NCBI GenBank assembly: GCA_013433145.1
Contig: CM024175.1
Location: 2,588,516-2,652,515, forward strand
Origin: Ascaris suum
Taxonomy: Eukaryota > Nematoda > Chromadorea > Rhabditida > Ascarididae
DNA: 64,000 nucleotides
Direction of reading: 5' to 3'
A model generated the notes under the pieces. It ran no database searches and was not told the origin of the DNA. It saw only the letters and a program-made list of their open reading frames with translations. A program made the position numbers and the translations under genes. Positions 28,001-40,000 of this stretch are shown here, piece after piece; positions within the stretch are counted from its first letter, which is position 1, and each line of letters starts with the position of its first letter.

Positions 28001-31000
28001 AGTTAGAAAATCCTCATCCCCGATCTCCGTTAGTTGTGCCCTACAAAATGAACTCTTGGATGTTGCGAACGAAAATCGCAAAGTTTCTTCACCGTGCTGT
28101 AGCATAATATTCAGATTTACAACTCAGCTTCTCAAACAGAACAGTAAAATTTTTCCGAACTCATCCGCGTAGTGACCGGCAAATTTCCCTCCTTCTATAT
28201 TTCTCCTCTCGTTGTGTGCCTCCAGATATTTGAAATCGCCTCCGAATAGGCCTCCATTCCAAACGATGAGAGTGACAGGTTTCCACTGAATACAAACTCT
28301 GATTCAATTATAATCCCACGTCCTAGACGTTGCAAACTTTTATGCCACTGGCATTCGATCGAAGCATAAGAGATAGAATTTTTTTGCGCTTTCTAAAAAT
28401 CCTTGCGGAGAGGCAGTACAATGATCTTATGCCTGCTTTATCCGCTCCTCTTGCGGTGGGTTCCACATGCAAACGTGACTGAGCTACGAGCGTAAAATAT
28501 AATTGTTACGTATGGTCCGGATCGTCCCTAGATGCGCATGTTGTCGTTCGAATGGGTTTGATAGACATGATTGAAGAAACTTAACCGGAGATGGTGTATT
28601 CTTCATACATTACAGGTATACGTACCACTCACTCATCCTAGGCAACTCTGTATGATCAGCGTTGAAAGGTCCTGTCCTAGAAAAGACGAACAAAACCTGC
28701 GGCTACTAAGTCAACCTGTTAAGTTTTAATGTTTGTTGTTCACGGCATTTCCGCTTTAACCAACTTTTTGGTTTTCATTTCCGACAGCTCTCCGTCCATT
28801 TTCTCTCACGTCTGCATTTGTCGATGGCGATCAGCTCGTCATTTATCCTACATTTATGGGCTTCCATCTGCAGCCTAATATCTATGCCGCATGTTGAGCC
28901 CACAACACCACCTTCTTTCTCATTCGGGCTCAGGCGCTCTGCTCCACCTTAATCGTTCCTTCAAACGTATTTCGTGGATGCCACGCTTGTACAAAACGGG
29001 AGAATTTTCTTTCCAGCTTTCTTTGCGCTATCTGAAGCCCCTCAAAACGGTAATCGAGCAGGATCAGATATGGGTTCGAAATTGTAAACAACCTTAACTG
29101 CTAGACGACGCGGCAAATGTTCTTTTACAGTGCGATTCTCAAATATTGCAACGAGACATCGACTCACACGATCGATGAGCACTATTCGTATGTAGCATTC
29201 ACTCCAGAGGAAACAGACTATGCGTAAGTGTTTCACCTCGTTCTTAACATGAAAGAGGGAAATTAAGAGATTTGTGGATACTTTTTTATTACTCACAAAT
29301 CAGATTTCTCCAAGTGTCGAGCATAATCATGTTTTCTTTTATACGAAAGGAGAAATTTGTTTCCTAATGCAAATTCCCTCGGGCCGATAGCAATTCTTCG
29401 CATGCATTGTGGTCTTGGTATTATCGATCAACCAAAAGTGCCTTACATATTTTCCAATTCGCTTCTATGGCCTTTTCCTCTTTACTGTTTTACAGGAAAA
29501 GCGCCACGTGCTATAAAGGTTTTTTCCTCGGGACTGTTTTCACTTCCGAAGTGTTTTTTTTCTAAAATTGTATGACATAAGCTCTCCATGTCGATCGTTT
29601 TAAGTGGTTTTTTTTAGCTAGAATTCCCAAAGATTTTTTTCGTAGAATTTTATTGAGTCATAATCGCACTAATAAACGGTTTATGTACAGATGAAATTAC
29701 ACGGTATTTATCGTAAAGGTCGTTTCTTCGCATGAGCATTTATAACGTTTCTCCAATTTCGGTACCAAAAAAATTCAAAATTCAGCGATTGGGAGCTCTG
29801 AAATGATTGCGCTGACTTAATCACGCGGAGATGAATGTTGCAGTTTTTTTTTTTTTTGCTCACAATGATCTCATCTATCAAATCCCGAAACCAACCAATC
29901 CCACTTAAAATACCTAACAGCATAGTGATGGAGTCATGTGAGGTGATTCCTTACTAAATCAGGGCTATTCCCCCACCATTCCTGCATAGAACGTTCTGAA
30001 ATATTCAATAGTTTTGTACGTGAAGAGAACTTTTCTTGCAGAAACATCACTGACTTTATGCAAGACATGCATTTCGCATCGAAGAGCATCGAAGAGCTTG
30101 CCGAAAAGCAAAGAAATCATAGTGCTACCGTTGTTATAGCTGCAAATGCGGAAGCAGCAGCTTATTTCCGCAACGCTTCAGATGCAAAAGTGGTGGAAAC
30201 TTCAGGCACAACTATCGATGAAATTATTGCGAATATATCCTCCGCATTAGGTTGGTTGTTTTTCCCCCATTATTCTTTTCTTTTCAAAAATGTTTTTTGT
30301 TTCAACGAGGGTGAAATAATTGCGCTATTGCGGAATGTTGAGCGGCTCGATACCTATCTACCCGAGCGACAACGGTGATGTTGAAAAGTGCAGTGTCCTC
30401 CAGAGGAATATTTTTAGACGCGTCTCGTCCTCTGAAAATTTCAGTGCTAACAGCTTAGAAGTTGGACATGCTATACATTATAGCGTAAATAGCCTGTATT
30501 CCATAACTCCAGCTTTAGCGGTTCTACAATGAGTAGTTATGGATATATAGGTACACAGACAGAATCCTATCGACCTCCTTGTAATCGATGTCGACATTGC
30601 GCGTTCAAAGTCCATATGGTCGCCCTTTTATCAATTCTGTTCGAAGTTAACAAAAACCATGCTGAAAAGGAGTGCTGAGAAGACAATAATCCGATGGTCC
30701 CGAAACGATACGAATGTTCAGCTATAAAAGTGCTATCCAGCCTCATGTGCCGATTATTACCGACGGAATCGTTCTACTGCGGACAGAATACAAAGATCAT
30801 AGATGCTGCCTGTTTACGGCAGTGGTCATCGATGTAGTTCATCTCTCGCTGTTTTTTTTCATTCAGAGAGTGTTGCGCCAATGACTTCAGCCATTCCATC
30901 CGCTAGCACACCTATGATCTCGAATGGTGCGTCCAATTTTTTTTTCTGAGAAGGTCGTCATGTTGGAAAGCTGTAAGATGCGGTCATGTATATCACTGTG

Positions 31001-33760
31001 CAACAGGCGACCCTGAACATCTTTTAGTAGAGATCAAATGCTATCGACCATTCTGTAAAGCTTGTCATTCAATCGTTATGACGAAATGCGTGAATCCCCA
31101 TCATAAGTTTGTTAACTCTCTTCATGTTTTTTCCGGAGGAAGCGCCGGCCATCCACGAATTCACTTCCCTCAGTCGAAAAGGAAGTTAACGCTGAGACAG
31201 ATTCCAGGAGCCAATTTCTCAGTCCCACAGGATCAATGCTACTCCAAATTGTGACCTGCTCAAAACATTTAGTGACCGGCAGCAATCTACGTTTCCCCAT
31301 TATTCCTCGACGATCTCCTAGTGCAGACGGTTGCCTCGAGAAGAGGAAACTGACGTGACTTTGAAATGGGGAATACTGGATTAAATACGTCGGTAACTTT
31401 ATTATCCTGTTGCACGTCAACGTCGCAAGTTCGAAGAGCGCATGTATCTTCTAATTCATCTGACATGCTGAGCTGGAGGGTCGTGTGCTATCATGGGCGC
31501 TTATTTCAGTGTGACAGACGAACAGCTCCGGAGATAATTCTATTATTACATTTAGATCTTTCAGAGAACACAACCATATAATCGAGTACATGTTTACAGC
31601 CGAGTTTGTTAGGTGCTGTGAAAGTCGGCGTGAAAAAACAATGCGCTCAATGAACGTTAAATCTTTAATTTTTTTTTTCTTCATGTTCCAGCCAAACAGA
31701 CGGCTGTTCTTTTGAATGTTTTCGTTGTCTGAATGAAGTGCTCCACGAATATCGAGCACAGAATCCACATGCACAGGTTCGATCAAAGCGGCGGCGGTGG
31801 CGAATATAAAAATGGGGTATCTGTTTCACTCCACAATAGCTATGATGTCCGCAAACGAGATCAAACATCCGTAACATTGCTCAGGCACCGATGACGGTGC
31901 CAACGCATAGATATTCTAGTGGCCTTCCCAGTTCAAGGGAAATTCTCGTTCCCCCACAGAAGCTAACAAGAACGATCAATAGAGAGTGAAGTGGGCGACA
32001 TAGGAGGTGCTCCCTTAAGACGCCCTTATTTCCAGCAATCAGCGTTCTCTTTGCCAAGAAGTTATCCCATCGGAAGCACGGTTATATCTTCCAACACGAC
32101 GTCAAAGCACAGGATTTATGACAAGTCACCAGTGTTAGTCTCAACTTCTTCCACTAGGGGCTCATCGTCACAGTTTCAACTACAACTTCTGGTTGGGAAA
32201 TGAGCTTACTTGTGCGCTATGTCGGCCATCAGCGACCACTCTCCTTATTCGAGAGGTTGCACAGTTTTTGAATATTCGATGCTTCAATTTAATCTGCTTC
32301 GAACTCAAAAGCTACACTACCGCCCACTCCAGTTGTTTACCTAAACGTTCCCACAATTTCATTTGCTCGATCCAACGTTTTGCTGGGAACTGCTTCGGCT
32401 ATCAATTTGAGTGCAGTTTCGAAATCCTATCGACCACAGAATCGATATTCCTAGTCCACGACTTCTCCACCTGGCACTACTATCTCTATTCGACCATGCT
32501 CAGTTCCAGATACTTCATCGAGCACTGATTTAACTACTGTGGCCTCCGACCTATACTGCTTCATTGTACAGTACTTCATCTTCTGGTTCAAGTACTGCTT
32601 CTTCCTCCTCATTGAACATTCTATCTTCACAGATCCGTTGGGTAAAGTTTGAGACAGTTTGTCCATAAGCTCAACTGTTCACGCGACTACACTCTCAACT
32701 CCCCATCGCACACTGTTTCAGCTAGCCTTGGAGCATTGTTTCAACCAATGAGTCAAATGCAATTTCAGATACCTCATCGACCACAGATTCAGGTACTCTG
32801 GCGAACACAACCTCAACCGCTCTATCGTACACTACTTCAATCTCTAGTTCGACCATTACTTCCCATTCGTCAACGAGTACTACTTCAACCGCTCCAGACG
32901 ATGCAGATTCAAGTCCACCTATTTTAGGGACAACAGCCTCGACTACTCCATCAGAAACTATTTCAACCACTGCATCTGTGGCAGGTTCAGATACTCCATC
33001 GAGCACAAATCCAACTGCTTTGGGGACTGCAGCCTCAAGTGCACCATCGTACACTATGTCAACTTCTGGTTCGAGCACAACTTCGTATCCCTCATCGAGC
33101 ACTACTTCAACCGCTTCACCGGATGCAGATTCAACTCCACCTATTTTAGGGACAACAGCCTCGACTACTCCATCAGAAACTATTTCAATCACTGCATCTG
33201 TGGCAGGTTCAGATACTCCATCGAGCACAAATCCAACTGCTTTGGGGACTGCAGCCTCAAGTGCACCATCGTACACTATGTCAACTTCTGGTTCGAGCAC
33301 AACTTCGTATCCCTCATCGAGCACTACTTCAACCGCTTCACCGGATGCAGATTCAACTCCACCTATTTTAGGGACAACAGCCTCGACTACTCCATCAGAA
33401 ACTATTTCAACCACTGCATCTGTGGCAGGTTTAGATACTCCATCGAGCACAAATCCAACTGCTTTGGGGACTGCAGCCTCAAGTGCACCATCGTACACTA
33501 TGTCAACTTCCGGTTCGAGCACTACTTCAGCTTCACCGGATGCAGATTCAAGTCCAACCATTGTAGGGACAACAGTCTGGACTACTCCATCAGAAACTAC
33601 TTCAACCACTGTATCTGTGGCAGATTCAGATACTCCATCGAGCACAAATCCAACTGCCCCGGCGAACACAACGTCAACCGCTCCATCGCACACTTCAACT
33701 ACCCAATCGAGCACCGTTTCGACCACCCCTTCCGGGACATCGACAACCGCAAACAATTAG
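19088..33760 (+). CDS. Type II membrane protein, two vWA-like domains, mucin-like tail
   Basis: Fourteen-exon model: 19088-19114, 19264-19870, 20168-20265, 20671-20861, 22632-22721, 23305-23516, 24492-24542, 25948-26037, 26633-26724, 27164-27348, 29131-29223, 30042-30250, 30867-30926, 32769-33760. The exons sum to 2997 nt (998 residues plus stop) and every junction keeps phase. Order: about 178 residues of charged, Tyr-rich N-terminus; one membrane helix (about residues 179-204, LWVICCLLIILVILAAIAVI); vWA-like domain P1 (about 212-408); Ser/Thr linkers; domain P2 (about 456-648); one more linker; a 330-residue Ser/Thr/Pro tail. With a single internal helix and no signal peptide I infer a cytoplasmic N-terminus and an extracellular O-glycosylated stalk. 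Translation could instead begin at the ATG at 19267, just after an acceptor that could take a spliced leader. Polyadenylation is probable at AATAAA 33773. Ligand unknown; exon boundaries are hand-predicted. Confidence 0.62.
19264..19870 (+). CDS. Exon: N-terminal cytoplasmic region and membrane anchor
   Basis: Acceptor TTATTTCCAG ends at 19263; the codons from 19264 are AAC then ATG (19267). The reading is basic and Tyr-rich (NYRRKYYEDYDTLTKPPNRE), then basic KKSRGTKKK directly before a 26-residue hydrophobic helix ending YFTVFTGKGKR. Positive charge on the N-terminal side of the helix supports a type II orientation. Donor GAG|GTTCGC at 19871 leaves phase 1, matching the phase-1 start of the next exon at 20168. 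An open frame continues to 20082 without domain character and is probably read-through into the intron. Confidence 0.65.
20168..23516 (+). CDS. vWA-like domain P1 (four exons)
   Basis: Exons 20168-20265 (phase 1 to 0), 20671-20861 (0 to 2), 22632-22721 (2 to 2) and 23305-23516 (2 to 1). The first carries the core strand KRLKITFSFPIGYES, where the usual metal-site aspartate is replaced by proline. The second reads DVFMVIQGIILKFND then FALQPYAGTDN; the third ends in the hydrophobic strand HSLVVFAPEE; the fourth has NTSVVMICDGS and the final helix VLDLVMKVLS. Domain P2 repeats the same four-exon pattern and phases, the strongest evidence these are real exons. An in-frame alternative acceptor for the second exon lies at 20655. 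Alpha/beta (Rossmann-like) fold assignment is by pattern; metal binding by the classical motif is unlikely. Confidence 0.62.
24492..26037 (+). CDS. Two small Ser/Thr-rich linker exons
   Basis: Exon 24492-24542 (EPQVVHRTTSISSTTTP) and exon 25948-26037 (ISSPSVPFIMSNISTTSTVE...) both start and end in phase 1, so each can be skipped without breaking the frame. They resemble short O-glycosylated spacers between the two vWA-like domains. The intron between them contains a probable solo LTR (25103-25464). Confidence 0.5.
25103..25464 (+). mobile_element. Probable solo LTR (Ty3/gypsy-like), intronic
   Basis: A 362-bp block begins TGTTGGGT and ends TTATAACA, giving TG...CA termini. It is flanked by ATGCC (25098-25102) and ATGTC (25465-25469), a 5-bp target duplication with one mismatch. 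It is visibly more GC-rich than its surroundings, has TATATAA at 25261 in an internal position suited to an LTR promoter, and carries an 8-bp inverted repeat at its left tip (25103-25110 with 25128-25135). No internal coding region or second LTR is present. Superfamily is a guess. Confidence 0.42.
26633..30250 (+). CDS. vWA-like domain P2 (four exons)
   Basis: Exons 26633-26724 (phase 1 to 0), 27164-27348 (0 to 2), 29131-29223 (2 to 2) and 30042-30250 (2 to 1): the same phases and nearly the same lengths as P1 (92/185/93/209 versus 98/191/90/212 nt). The core strand reads ERITFAFNIAHYNS, again lacking the metal-site Asp. The second exon carries FLFQPYAGGGN, matching FALQPYAGTDN of P1; the third ends HYSYVAFTPEETDY; the fourth has SATVVIAANAEAA and the last helix IIANISSAL. 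A diverged tandem duplicate of P1 in the same polypeptide. Confidence 0.65.
30867..30926 (+). CDS. Linker exon before the mucin-like tail
   Basis: Acceptor TTTTTTTTCATTCAG; codons read SVAPMTSAIPSASTPMISN; donor AATG|GTGCGT. It is symmetric phase 1 like the other linkers and can in principle join either the tail exon (32769) or domain P3 (34266). Confidence 0.5.
32769..33700 (+). repeat. 222-bp tandem coding repeat
   Basis: Unit starts at 32981, 33203, 33425 and 33620 (spacing 222, 222, 195), with a degenerate earlier unit from 32769 and a partial last one. Units one to three are almost identical; the shorter unit lacks 27 nt (nine codons), preserving frame. Each encodes 74 residues including TPSSTNPTALGTAASSAPSY. 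The near-identity suggests recent expansion or gene conversion, so copy number is likely polymorphic and assembly could have collapsed it. Confidence 0.85.
32769..33760 (+). CDS. Ser/Thr/Pro-rich mucin-like terminal exon
   Basis: Acceptor GCAATTTCAG ends at 32768 and leaves phase 1, matching the preceding linker donor. The exon is open for 330 codons and ends STTPSGTSTTANN with stop at 33758-33760. Composition is almost entirely Ser, Thr, Pro, Ala and Gly with few charges, as in heavily O-glycosylated stalks. It has no hydrophobic C-terminus, so no GPI signal. Upstream DNA (about 32030-32720) contains Ser/Thr-like stretches broken by stops or in other frames, apparently decayed copies of the same coding repeat. 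Confidence 0.6.
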
Positions 33761-33772
33761 TTTCTTCATTTT

Positions 33773-33778
33773 TAATAA
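33773..33778 (+). terminator. Polyadenylation signal of the mucin-tail transcript
   Basis: AATAAA lies 13 nt after the stop codon of the tail exon. This supports 33760 as a genuine 3' end. Confidence 0.55.
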
Positions 33779-34265
33779 AACAAGAACGAAGTCTTGTAGA
33801 TTGCTGGATGTAGTCGAGACACAGCGCAGGGGCAAAAATGCTTTTGTTTCAGTACGATAAGGTTTCGATATAGTGGCAGATATTAAGGGTTTTCCGCAAA
33901 CAAAATTCCTTGCAATGACAGAAATCTTGCATTCCCCATATTCGAAACTTGTTATCATTCCTCCCATTATTTTTGTTCATTTTCTTGCGTGATTTCTACT
34001 ACGCCACACATTCAAGACATTCCTCAGTGATTTCAGAAGTCTCTGATGATAACAACGAATGAATGCCGATGCAAATCATGCTTCAACAGGAGAATAATAA
34101 CCTCTAGGCTTCGGGTAAAAATTACAGTACTGCTGCTCACTCATTCTATGGCCGAGGTTGAATCAAGCATTATAAACTCAACGAAAATGTACGATCGAAA
34201 CGTGCTTCGGTGAGCATATATTTTCAAACAGATCTGTCCAGTGCTGATGAACGTTTCTTTTTTAG

Positions 34266-37051
34266 GTTCGTCTTATTATCCGTGCAGTGGTGATTTCATC
34301 TTCGTGGCCGATGCGTCGGAGTCGGTCGAAAAAGTCGAACACAGAACTGGAGTGAGCTACTATTTGTCACTGTCATCCTAATGAACTCCACAACGAAAGT
34401 TTCTCCCTTTATGCGTAACTGCAAACACTAGCTAATGCGTAAATGCTGCATAAGGAACCCATGTTGTGCTGAGCCATTTCGGTCTGAGAAACTAGAAGGT
34501 ATCAAATGACTGGGCAATAAAAGATGGAAGCTGACGGAGACAGTGGCTGTCTTCTCCGTTGGGGTCGTTTGGCGATACTTCGTATTTAGGGGCTTTTTTC
34601 CAGTGCGGAAAGCTCAGCCCAAATATATCAGCCATTCCGATGAAATAACTGATGACTCGTGAGTGCACCTCACAATTGAATCGCCGCAGACAGAGACAAT
34701 GCTTGCTGCCCTGATGCACCGATATTCACCAACTTACTAAAGTCAGTCATCCCCCTCACTGCATGCTCCATAAGCCTGTAACGAATGTTTGATTTACTCC
34801 ATTGATACTGCTCAGTGACCTTGGTCGAAGGGCTGCAAAAACTATCATAAATAACAATGGGATGCCCAGTTCAACAGTCTCCTTTCTATTCAGCAACGTT
34901 AAGCTTGCTGCAGTTGACCAGAAGCAAAGTAATATTTCTCCTTTGAACTTTCTTACAAAAGGCTACATTTTCTGCGCATATGCATGAACCGCGCTGAGGA
35001 ACGGAATAATAATGTAAACATTTGGTGGTAATAGCTCATTTGCATGCACAATAAGTGGTCGCTTTTAGCCAATTAAACTTTAATGCATTCAATTTGGATA
35101 TCATCATGATGCGTAGATTTTGTTACTCACTGCACAATTCCTCTCATGACCAGTAACTCTGGAATATGCGTAGACGCATCCCTGCAGGCTAGTGCGGAAG
35201 TTTGCGGTAGAAATCATGGCACGGTGTTTTTTAAGGTTTTTTGCACTTAATTTTGAAACCGGAAATCCTGATGAATATTTCGATGCACGCTCTCTCTTGT
35301 TTTTGTTTTTTGTTTTTTGTTTCGTCCCACCGAGGATTTGGTAACGTATGGCAGAGAAAACGCCCTCTTTGGTACGAGATATTTATGCCCTGGAGTCTTC
35401 ATGCTGTCTTCACGTTTGTTTTCATTTTGGCAGTTCATGCACTTTTCGGTGGCAATGCGTTTAGCCATAATGCATGGAAGTTAATGAATGGTCACTGTAA
35501 CTGCTATTGTCATAAAATGCCGATGTGGGCTTTCTTTTGTATACTTCGAGTAAGCGAAATGCAGAAAATAAGTTTCTTTATTCGCATCTACGAATGGTTT
35601 CAGCAATTCGAGGCGATTACGGGTATCACTTCTCGTTGGACTCTCGACAACAGCTCCACAATACGAGTATCCGTTGCATCTGTGGGTGTTGCTTTCACAA
35701 ATGGTGGAATGCTCGTGCAACCTTTCTGCAGCAATCATACTGACGTCAACAACGCGGTTATTCGTATCGCCGCCAACCTGCCTGGGCCAATGATTGCACC
35801 TGTAAGGCAAGCATTTCCTGCAGTTTAATTTCACATGCGACTTAAGCGAAGTGATAACCAAGTTTTGGGTGACAACCAGCTGTTGTTTGCGAGTGCTTAC
35901 TTTTTCGTTAATTTAGCGTAGCAGAAATGCTCAGACGTCAGTACTGTGAAAAAACAAGTGGAACGCCTCTCCGAGAAGGCAGAAGAACGATTTTCGTCAT
36001 CTTCTCTGGATGGAAGTAAGATTTCTCGTTTTGTCATTTGTCTATCTGTTAGGCGATAAGCAAACAACATGGGCCGCTTGGTGTCGTGTGTGAGTACTAT
36101 GTTATAAGTATTAAAAAGGTTTCAGTGGCTAACTACGAAATGAAAAATAGCTGCCATGAAACGAAGTTTGAAGCCATAACAAATAAAAAGAAAGATATGT
36201 GAGCTCACATTTATATAACATGGGAGAAAGAAACGAACAGCGCATTGTAGGTGGAGCAACTGCTAAGCAGGCACATGACGGTGCCCAAGAAAAGGCTATC
36301 GTGAGGATATTGAACGTTTGCTTGGATCAAAATTCAATAGGAAATATGCAAATTCGACTGCTTTATTAGGCATCCGTGGCTTGTCCTTATGACCGCGCAG
36401 TACAATGATTATGTACTCCTCGTCTTGAGTGCATACGACAATTGCTGCTATGTGAAGGTCGCATGAAATTTTCATGGTTACTTCGAGCAGACAATATTTT
36501 GAAGTGGTCTTTCTCCGATCTTGTTCTCATGACATGCAAGTTCCGGTTTCGGCTAGGTAGGACCTCCAGCATCTCGCATATCGCTACGCTCAAAATAAAG
36601 TTTCATGAGCATCATCGCGTTTTTGTGTTGAAGGCGGCAATTAGTCGACACCACGGTAACGGTACTGCATTTCCACCTTGTCATTAATCGCCATATTATT
36701 TGCAGTGGTCCAGTGGGAGTTGTTAACGTTATTCAGAAGTCTTCATGGCTTGATTGTTCAACGGCTACCAACGAGACCATATTCATGGCAGGCGTCGAAT
36801 CAGGTATTCTTTGTGTTTTTTCCCCTGAATACCGCGATCATACGAGGATTGGAGAATGTAACGTGAAATGTGCAGCTTCAGTCCTTTTTTTCATTATCGC
36901 AGTGCCACCACACATGTCTTCCATTGTAAGGACCATTGTATCTGCAATTGTTTCAACGACTACAGTGTACATGAACATGAATGGACAGCTTTTAGCTGTT
37001 GCGATCTCCTTCCCGAAAAGAATGGATCCACTGCTCCACATGATCCCCTGA
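34266..37051 (+). CDS. vWA-like domain P3 with intact DxSxS
   Basis: Exons 34266-34351 (phase 1 to 0), 35604-35801 (starts phase 0), about 35917 to 36015, 36706-36803 (2 to 1) and 36903-37051 (stop 37049-37051). The first reads PCSGDFIFVADASESVEKVE: a hydrophobic strand followed by DASES, the canonical MIDAS metal site, absent from P1 and P2. The second begins QFEAITGITSRW, aligning with SFEVIEGIVRG of P2. The third ends RRTIFVIFSGWK (core strand), the fourth NETIFMAGVES and the fifth HMSSIVRTIVSAIV. The join between exons 2 and 3 does not keep phase with the obvious donor at 35802; a phase-1 donor near 35763 joined to 35922 would. Since the first exon needs an upstream phase-1 partner, this is probably an alternative 3' half of the preceding gene, though a separate gene with an unseen start is possible. 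Confidence 0.5.
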
Positions 37052-40000
37052 CATCGCTTTGTTATAATATATGAAAGCTTTAAGACAAAAATGTTAGTCC
37101 ATGTGGGACAAGAAACAGCAGCATGCAAGCATAATTAACTAAAATAATTTAACAGTAGAAATAGATATAAACATTAGATGGAACAACGAGGAAGTAATGA
37201 GTTGAATCGTTGGATACATATGTTTGCATATGGCTTACGTTGATCATATCATACCGCTGTGGTGATATGTGATCTGATTTTGTCAAAACATGAACTGGGC
37301 ATTACCTGCCATTCGAACAAACTGCTCCCTAACTTATATCCGCAAAGGCAACGCCCCGAGCCATCTATGGTGGAAGACCAGAACAGATATATGCTGCCAA
37401 CCTGGAAAATTCAGCGCCATATTATTGCGGGTTCTAATTGTGTGGACTTGAAAGCTTCATTTCACATGGATCAAGTTCTGCGCCTAGCTTGTCTTCGATG
37501 ATCCATGCCTTTATTAAGCAATTCCTTTGCACATTTTCTGGACCTTTTCTAATTCCATGCAATCGTTTTGTCGACAAGGCAACCGCATTTAGAGGACGTA
37601 CTCAATAAAAGCGATTATCTATTGTTCGTATGTATGCTTCTATGTAGAGCATCTGTGAAATTGATTGCACGAGCGAGAAGCCGAGTTTTCTATCGGACAT
37701 TCTTCATGACCACGTGCTTTATGTGCTTGTTCAGTTGCACATAGAAATCAGGAAATCAACCATAGTGTTGGAATTATCGGTGGAATCGCAAATAGGACTC
37801 CGCTGGATATGACATCCGCTTAAGGTGATGAGCATGAATTCTATTCAATCACATCATGTAATAACGAACGCAAAAGGCCGTCATTTTTTTTTTCAAATGA
37901 ACCGTTTATGCATTGTCTAATGAAAAATTACATTTGACCTAGTCGGTTAAGAACGAGATCTTTCCCATGTAGAAAGGTAAGGAAATTCTATCAAGGAATC
38001 ATTCATAAAGAAGATTTTCAACGAATGCATCGAACAACAGATAATGTAAAGGTGAGCAGGTGAAAACGTCGCACATAGATGCCTCTTTTTCGTATGTGTC
38101 ACTGAAGAAAGAATTTTTTAAGCGGTTGTGATGAAATGAACAACACTTTATTTGAGACCTTGTTGCGAGTACGTTGGGAAAGTTCAAGAGGTTTAATTTT
38201 TGTTGGCCACAACTTCGCTCTACCCGGAAATTAACTCGGACACATCTATACAAGTATGATTTGTCCCACCGCACATGCGCACAGCGTCTGCCACGTATAT
38301 CTGCAAAACTCATAAATGAAGGTTAAATCGTTTTTCCAGTAGGTACTTCGTTTCCTTCATAGTCAGGACAATATCGTCATGGCGTCCCAAAAAAAGGGTT
38401 TTACAGGCTCCTCAGACCTGGCATCGTTGGGTGTACCATCATCGTCTTTATATTATAAAGTCGAAGACTTCAGTGAGAAATCAATAGAGGAATTGTCTAC
38501 AAAGATCGCCTCGGAAGTATGCGGTACGTCGGATCTTCACTTGAGGAAGCTATTGTTTCTTTCATATTAACAATTTAGTACGAGCATCTGTGCAACACAG
38601 CGATTTCATCTGTCTTTGTCTCATGCGTTATATTCGACAGACACTATCTTCGACATCTTTGCAAATCTTATTTGATAAATTAAGGAGCAGGGCACGTTTC
38701 AAGATCGAACGTATCAAAATTGGTACTCACAAAATTGAAAAGTTGGGCATCTCTTTCTTGCAAGAGCGTTTTTTATTTTCGCGCATAATATGGATTAAAT
38801 GAAGCTTACGTGGTTCTAGAAAGGTCAAGAATAAAACTCGATGACATGTACACGTCGGTAATCATAAACACAAAAACTGACTGGTGCCGTTGCCGCACTT
38901 CGCTAGCCCTACATTGGCTAATCTTTCTGCAGCGGTCTGACATCAGTAAAGCGAAAGCGACCCCAGTATATTCGTTCACTATGGAATCTCCCAGAACTAC
39001 GAATATTTCTCTTCAGGAGTGAAAGAAAAGGACGCCTCAGTCGGGAGAGAGTCGACCGTTTTGGACATTGGTATTGCACGAGCACAACTGGCAACGCATT
39101 AATGAGAATAAACGACCACTGCAGTCGGTGATGAAATCTTCGCGAATGTAGTGTTCGGATAATGAAGCATTTAATGCAAATGATGATTCACGAGGCGAAA
39201 GAGGGTTGCCCTAGTGGTGTTGCCCCTAGTGGCATTTACATGAGACGAGCATAATCACTATTGAGCGGATAAAGCGTTTTTCATATTCCGCCATACGACA
39301 TTTTATGCACGAATGCGCAAATATTACTACGGAATTGTTAAATATATGAGTAGCTGACGCGTTTTTATTCGCGCAGAGTGGCGACAGTGGAAATTACTTC
39401 AGAGGAAATTGTGTTTTTCTGTAGCATGAATGAAACAACGAACTGATGACTATCTCCTGCGTAGTATTTCCCAGGTCTTTTCTTTCGTGGTTTCTCCGAG
39501 ACAAATGTAATTTTTGTTTTGTGGCATCCCCGACAGATGTATTTCTTCTGGAAGAGTCTTCCGATAAAAAAATGTCCTCGTGTTGTTGAGGAATCAAGAG
39601 TAGCGATGAGCAGGTTGATCTATGTGAAAAGTGCAAAACCGTAGAAATACATCGATTCGTGAAAGTTTTGGTCCACTATGAAAGCAGCATCCGTTAGATG
39701 CAATGGTCGAACCGTTTGTATTCCTCAAAAATGAGAGGTCATTTAATATCCCATTTAACAGTCCTCTACCGGCTCCTGGGTGCCTGTTTCTGCTTCGATA
39801 TCTCATCGTGATTTCTACTCTTTCAAGACACTAGATGAATGCAACAAACGGAGCAAAAATTTCGCGATTTTTAAAACTATTGTGGAAGTGTAATTGCACA
39901 AAGAGAATATATCCTATGCTTTGAACGCTTCAAAACTATTCCGACTTAATAAATCTTCTTTTTCCAATTTGTCGGTGAATGATATATGTTGGTCCTGTTC

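Noticed and set aside
32722..33756. 344-codon open frame on the minus strand over the mucin repeats
   Set aside because: It is the mirror of the low-complexity tandem repeat: Ser/Thr codons avoid reverse-strand stops. The plus strand has a phase-matched acceptor, a stop and AATAAA.
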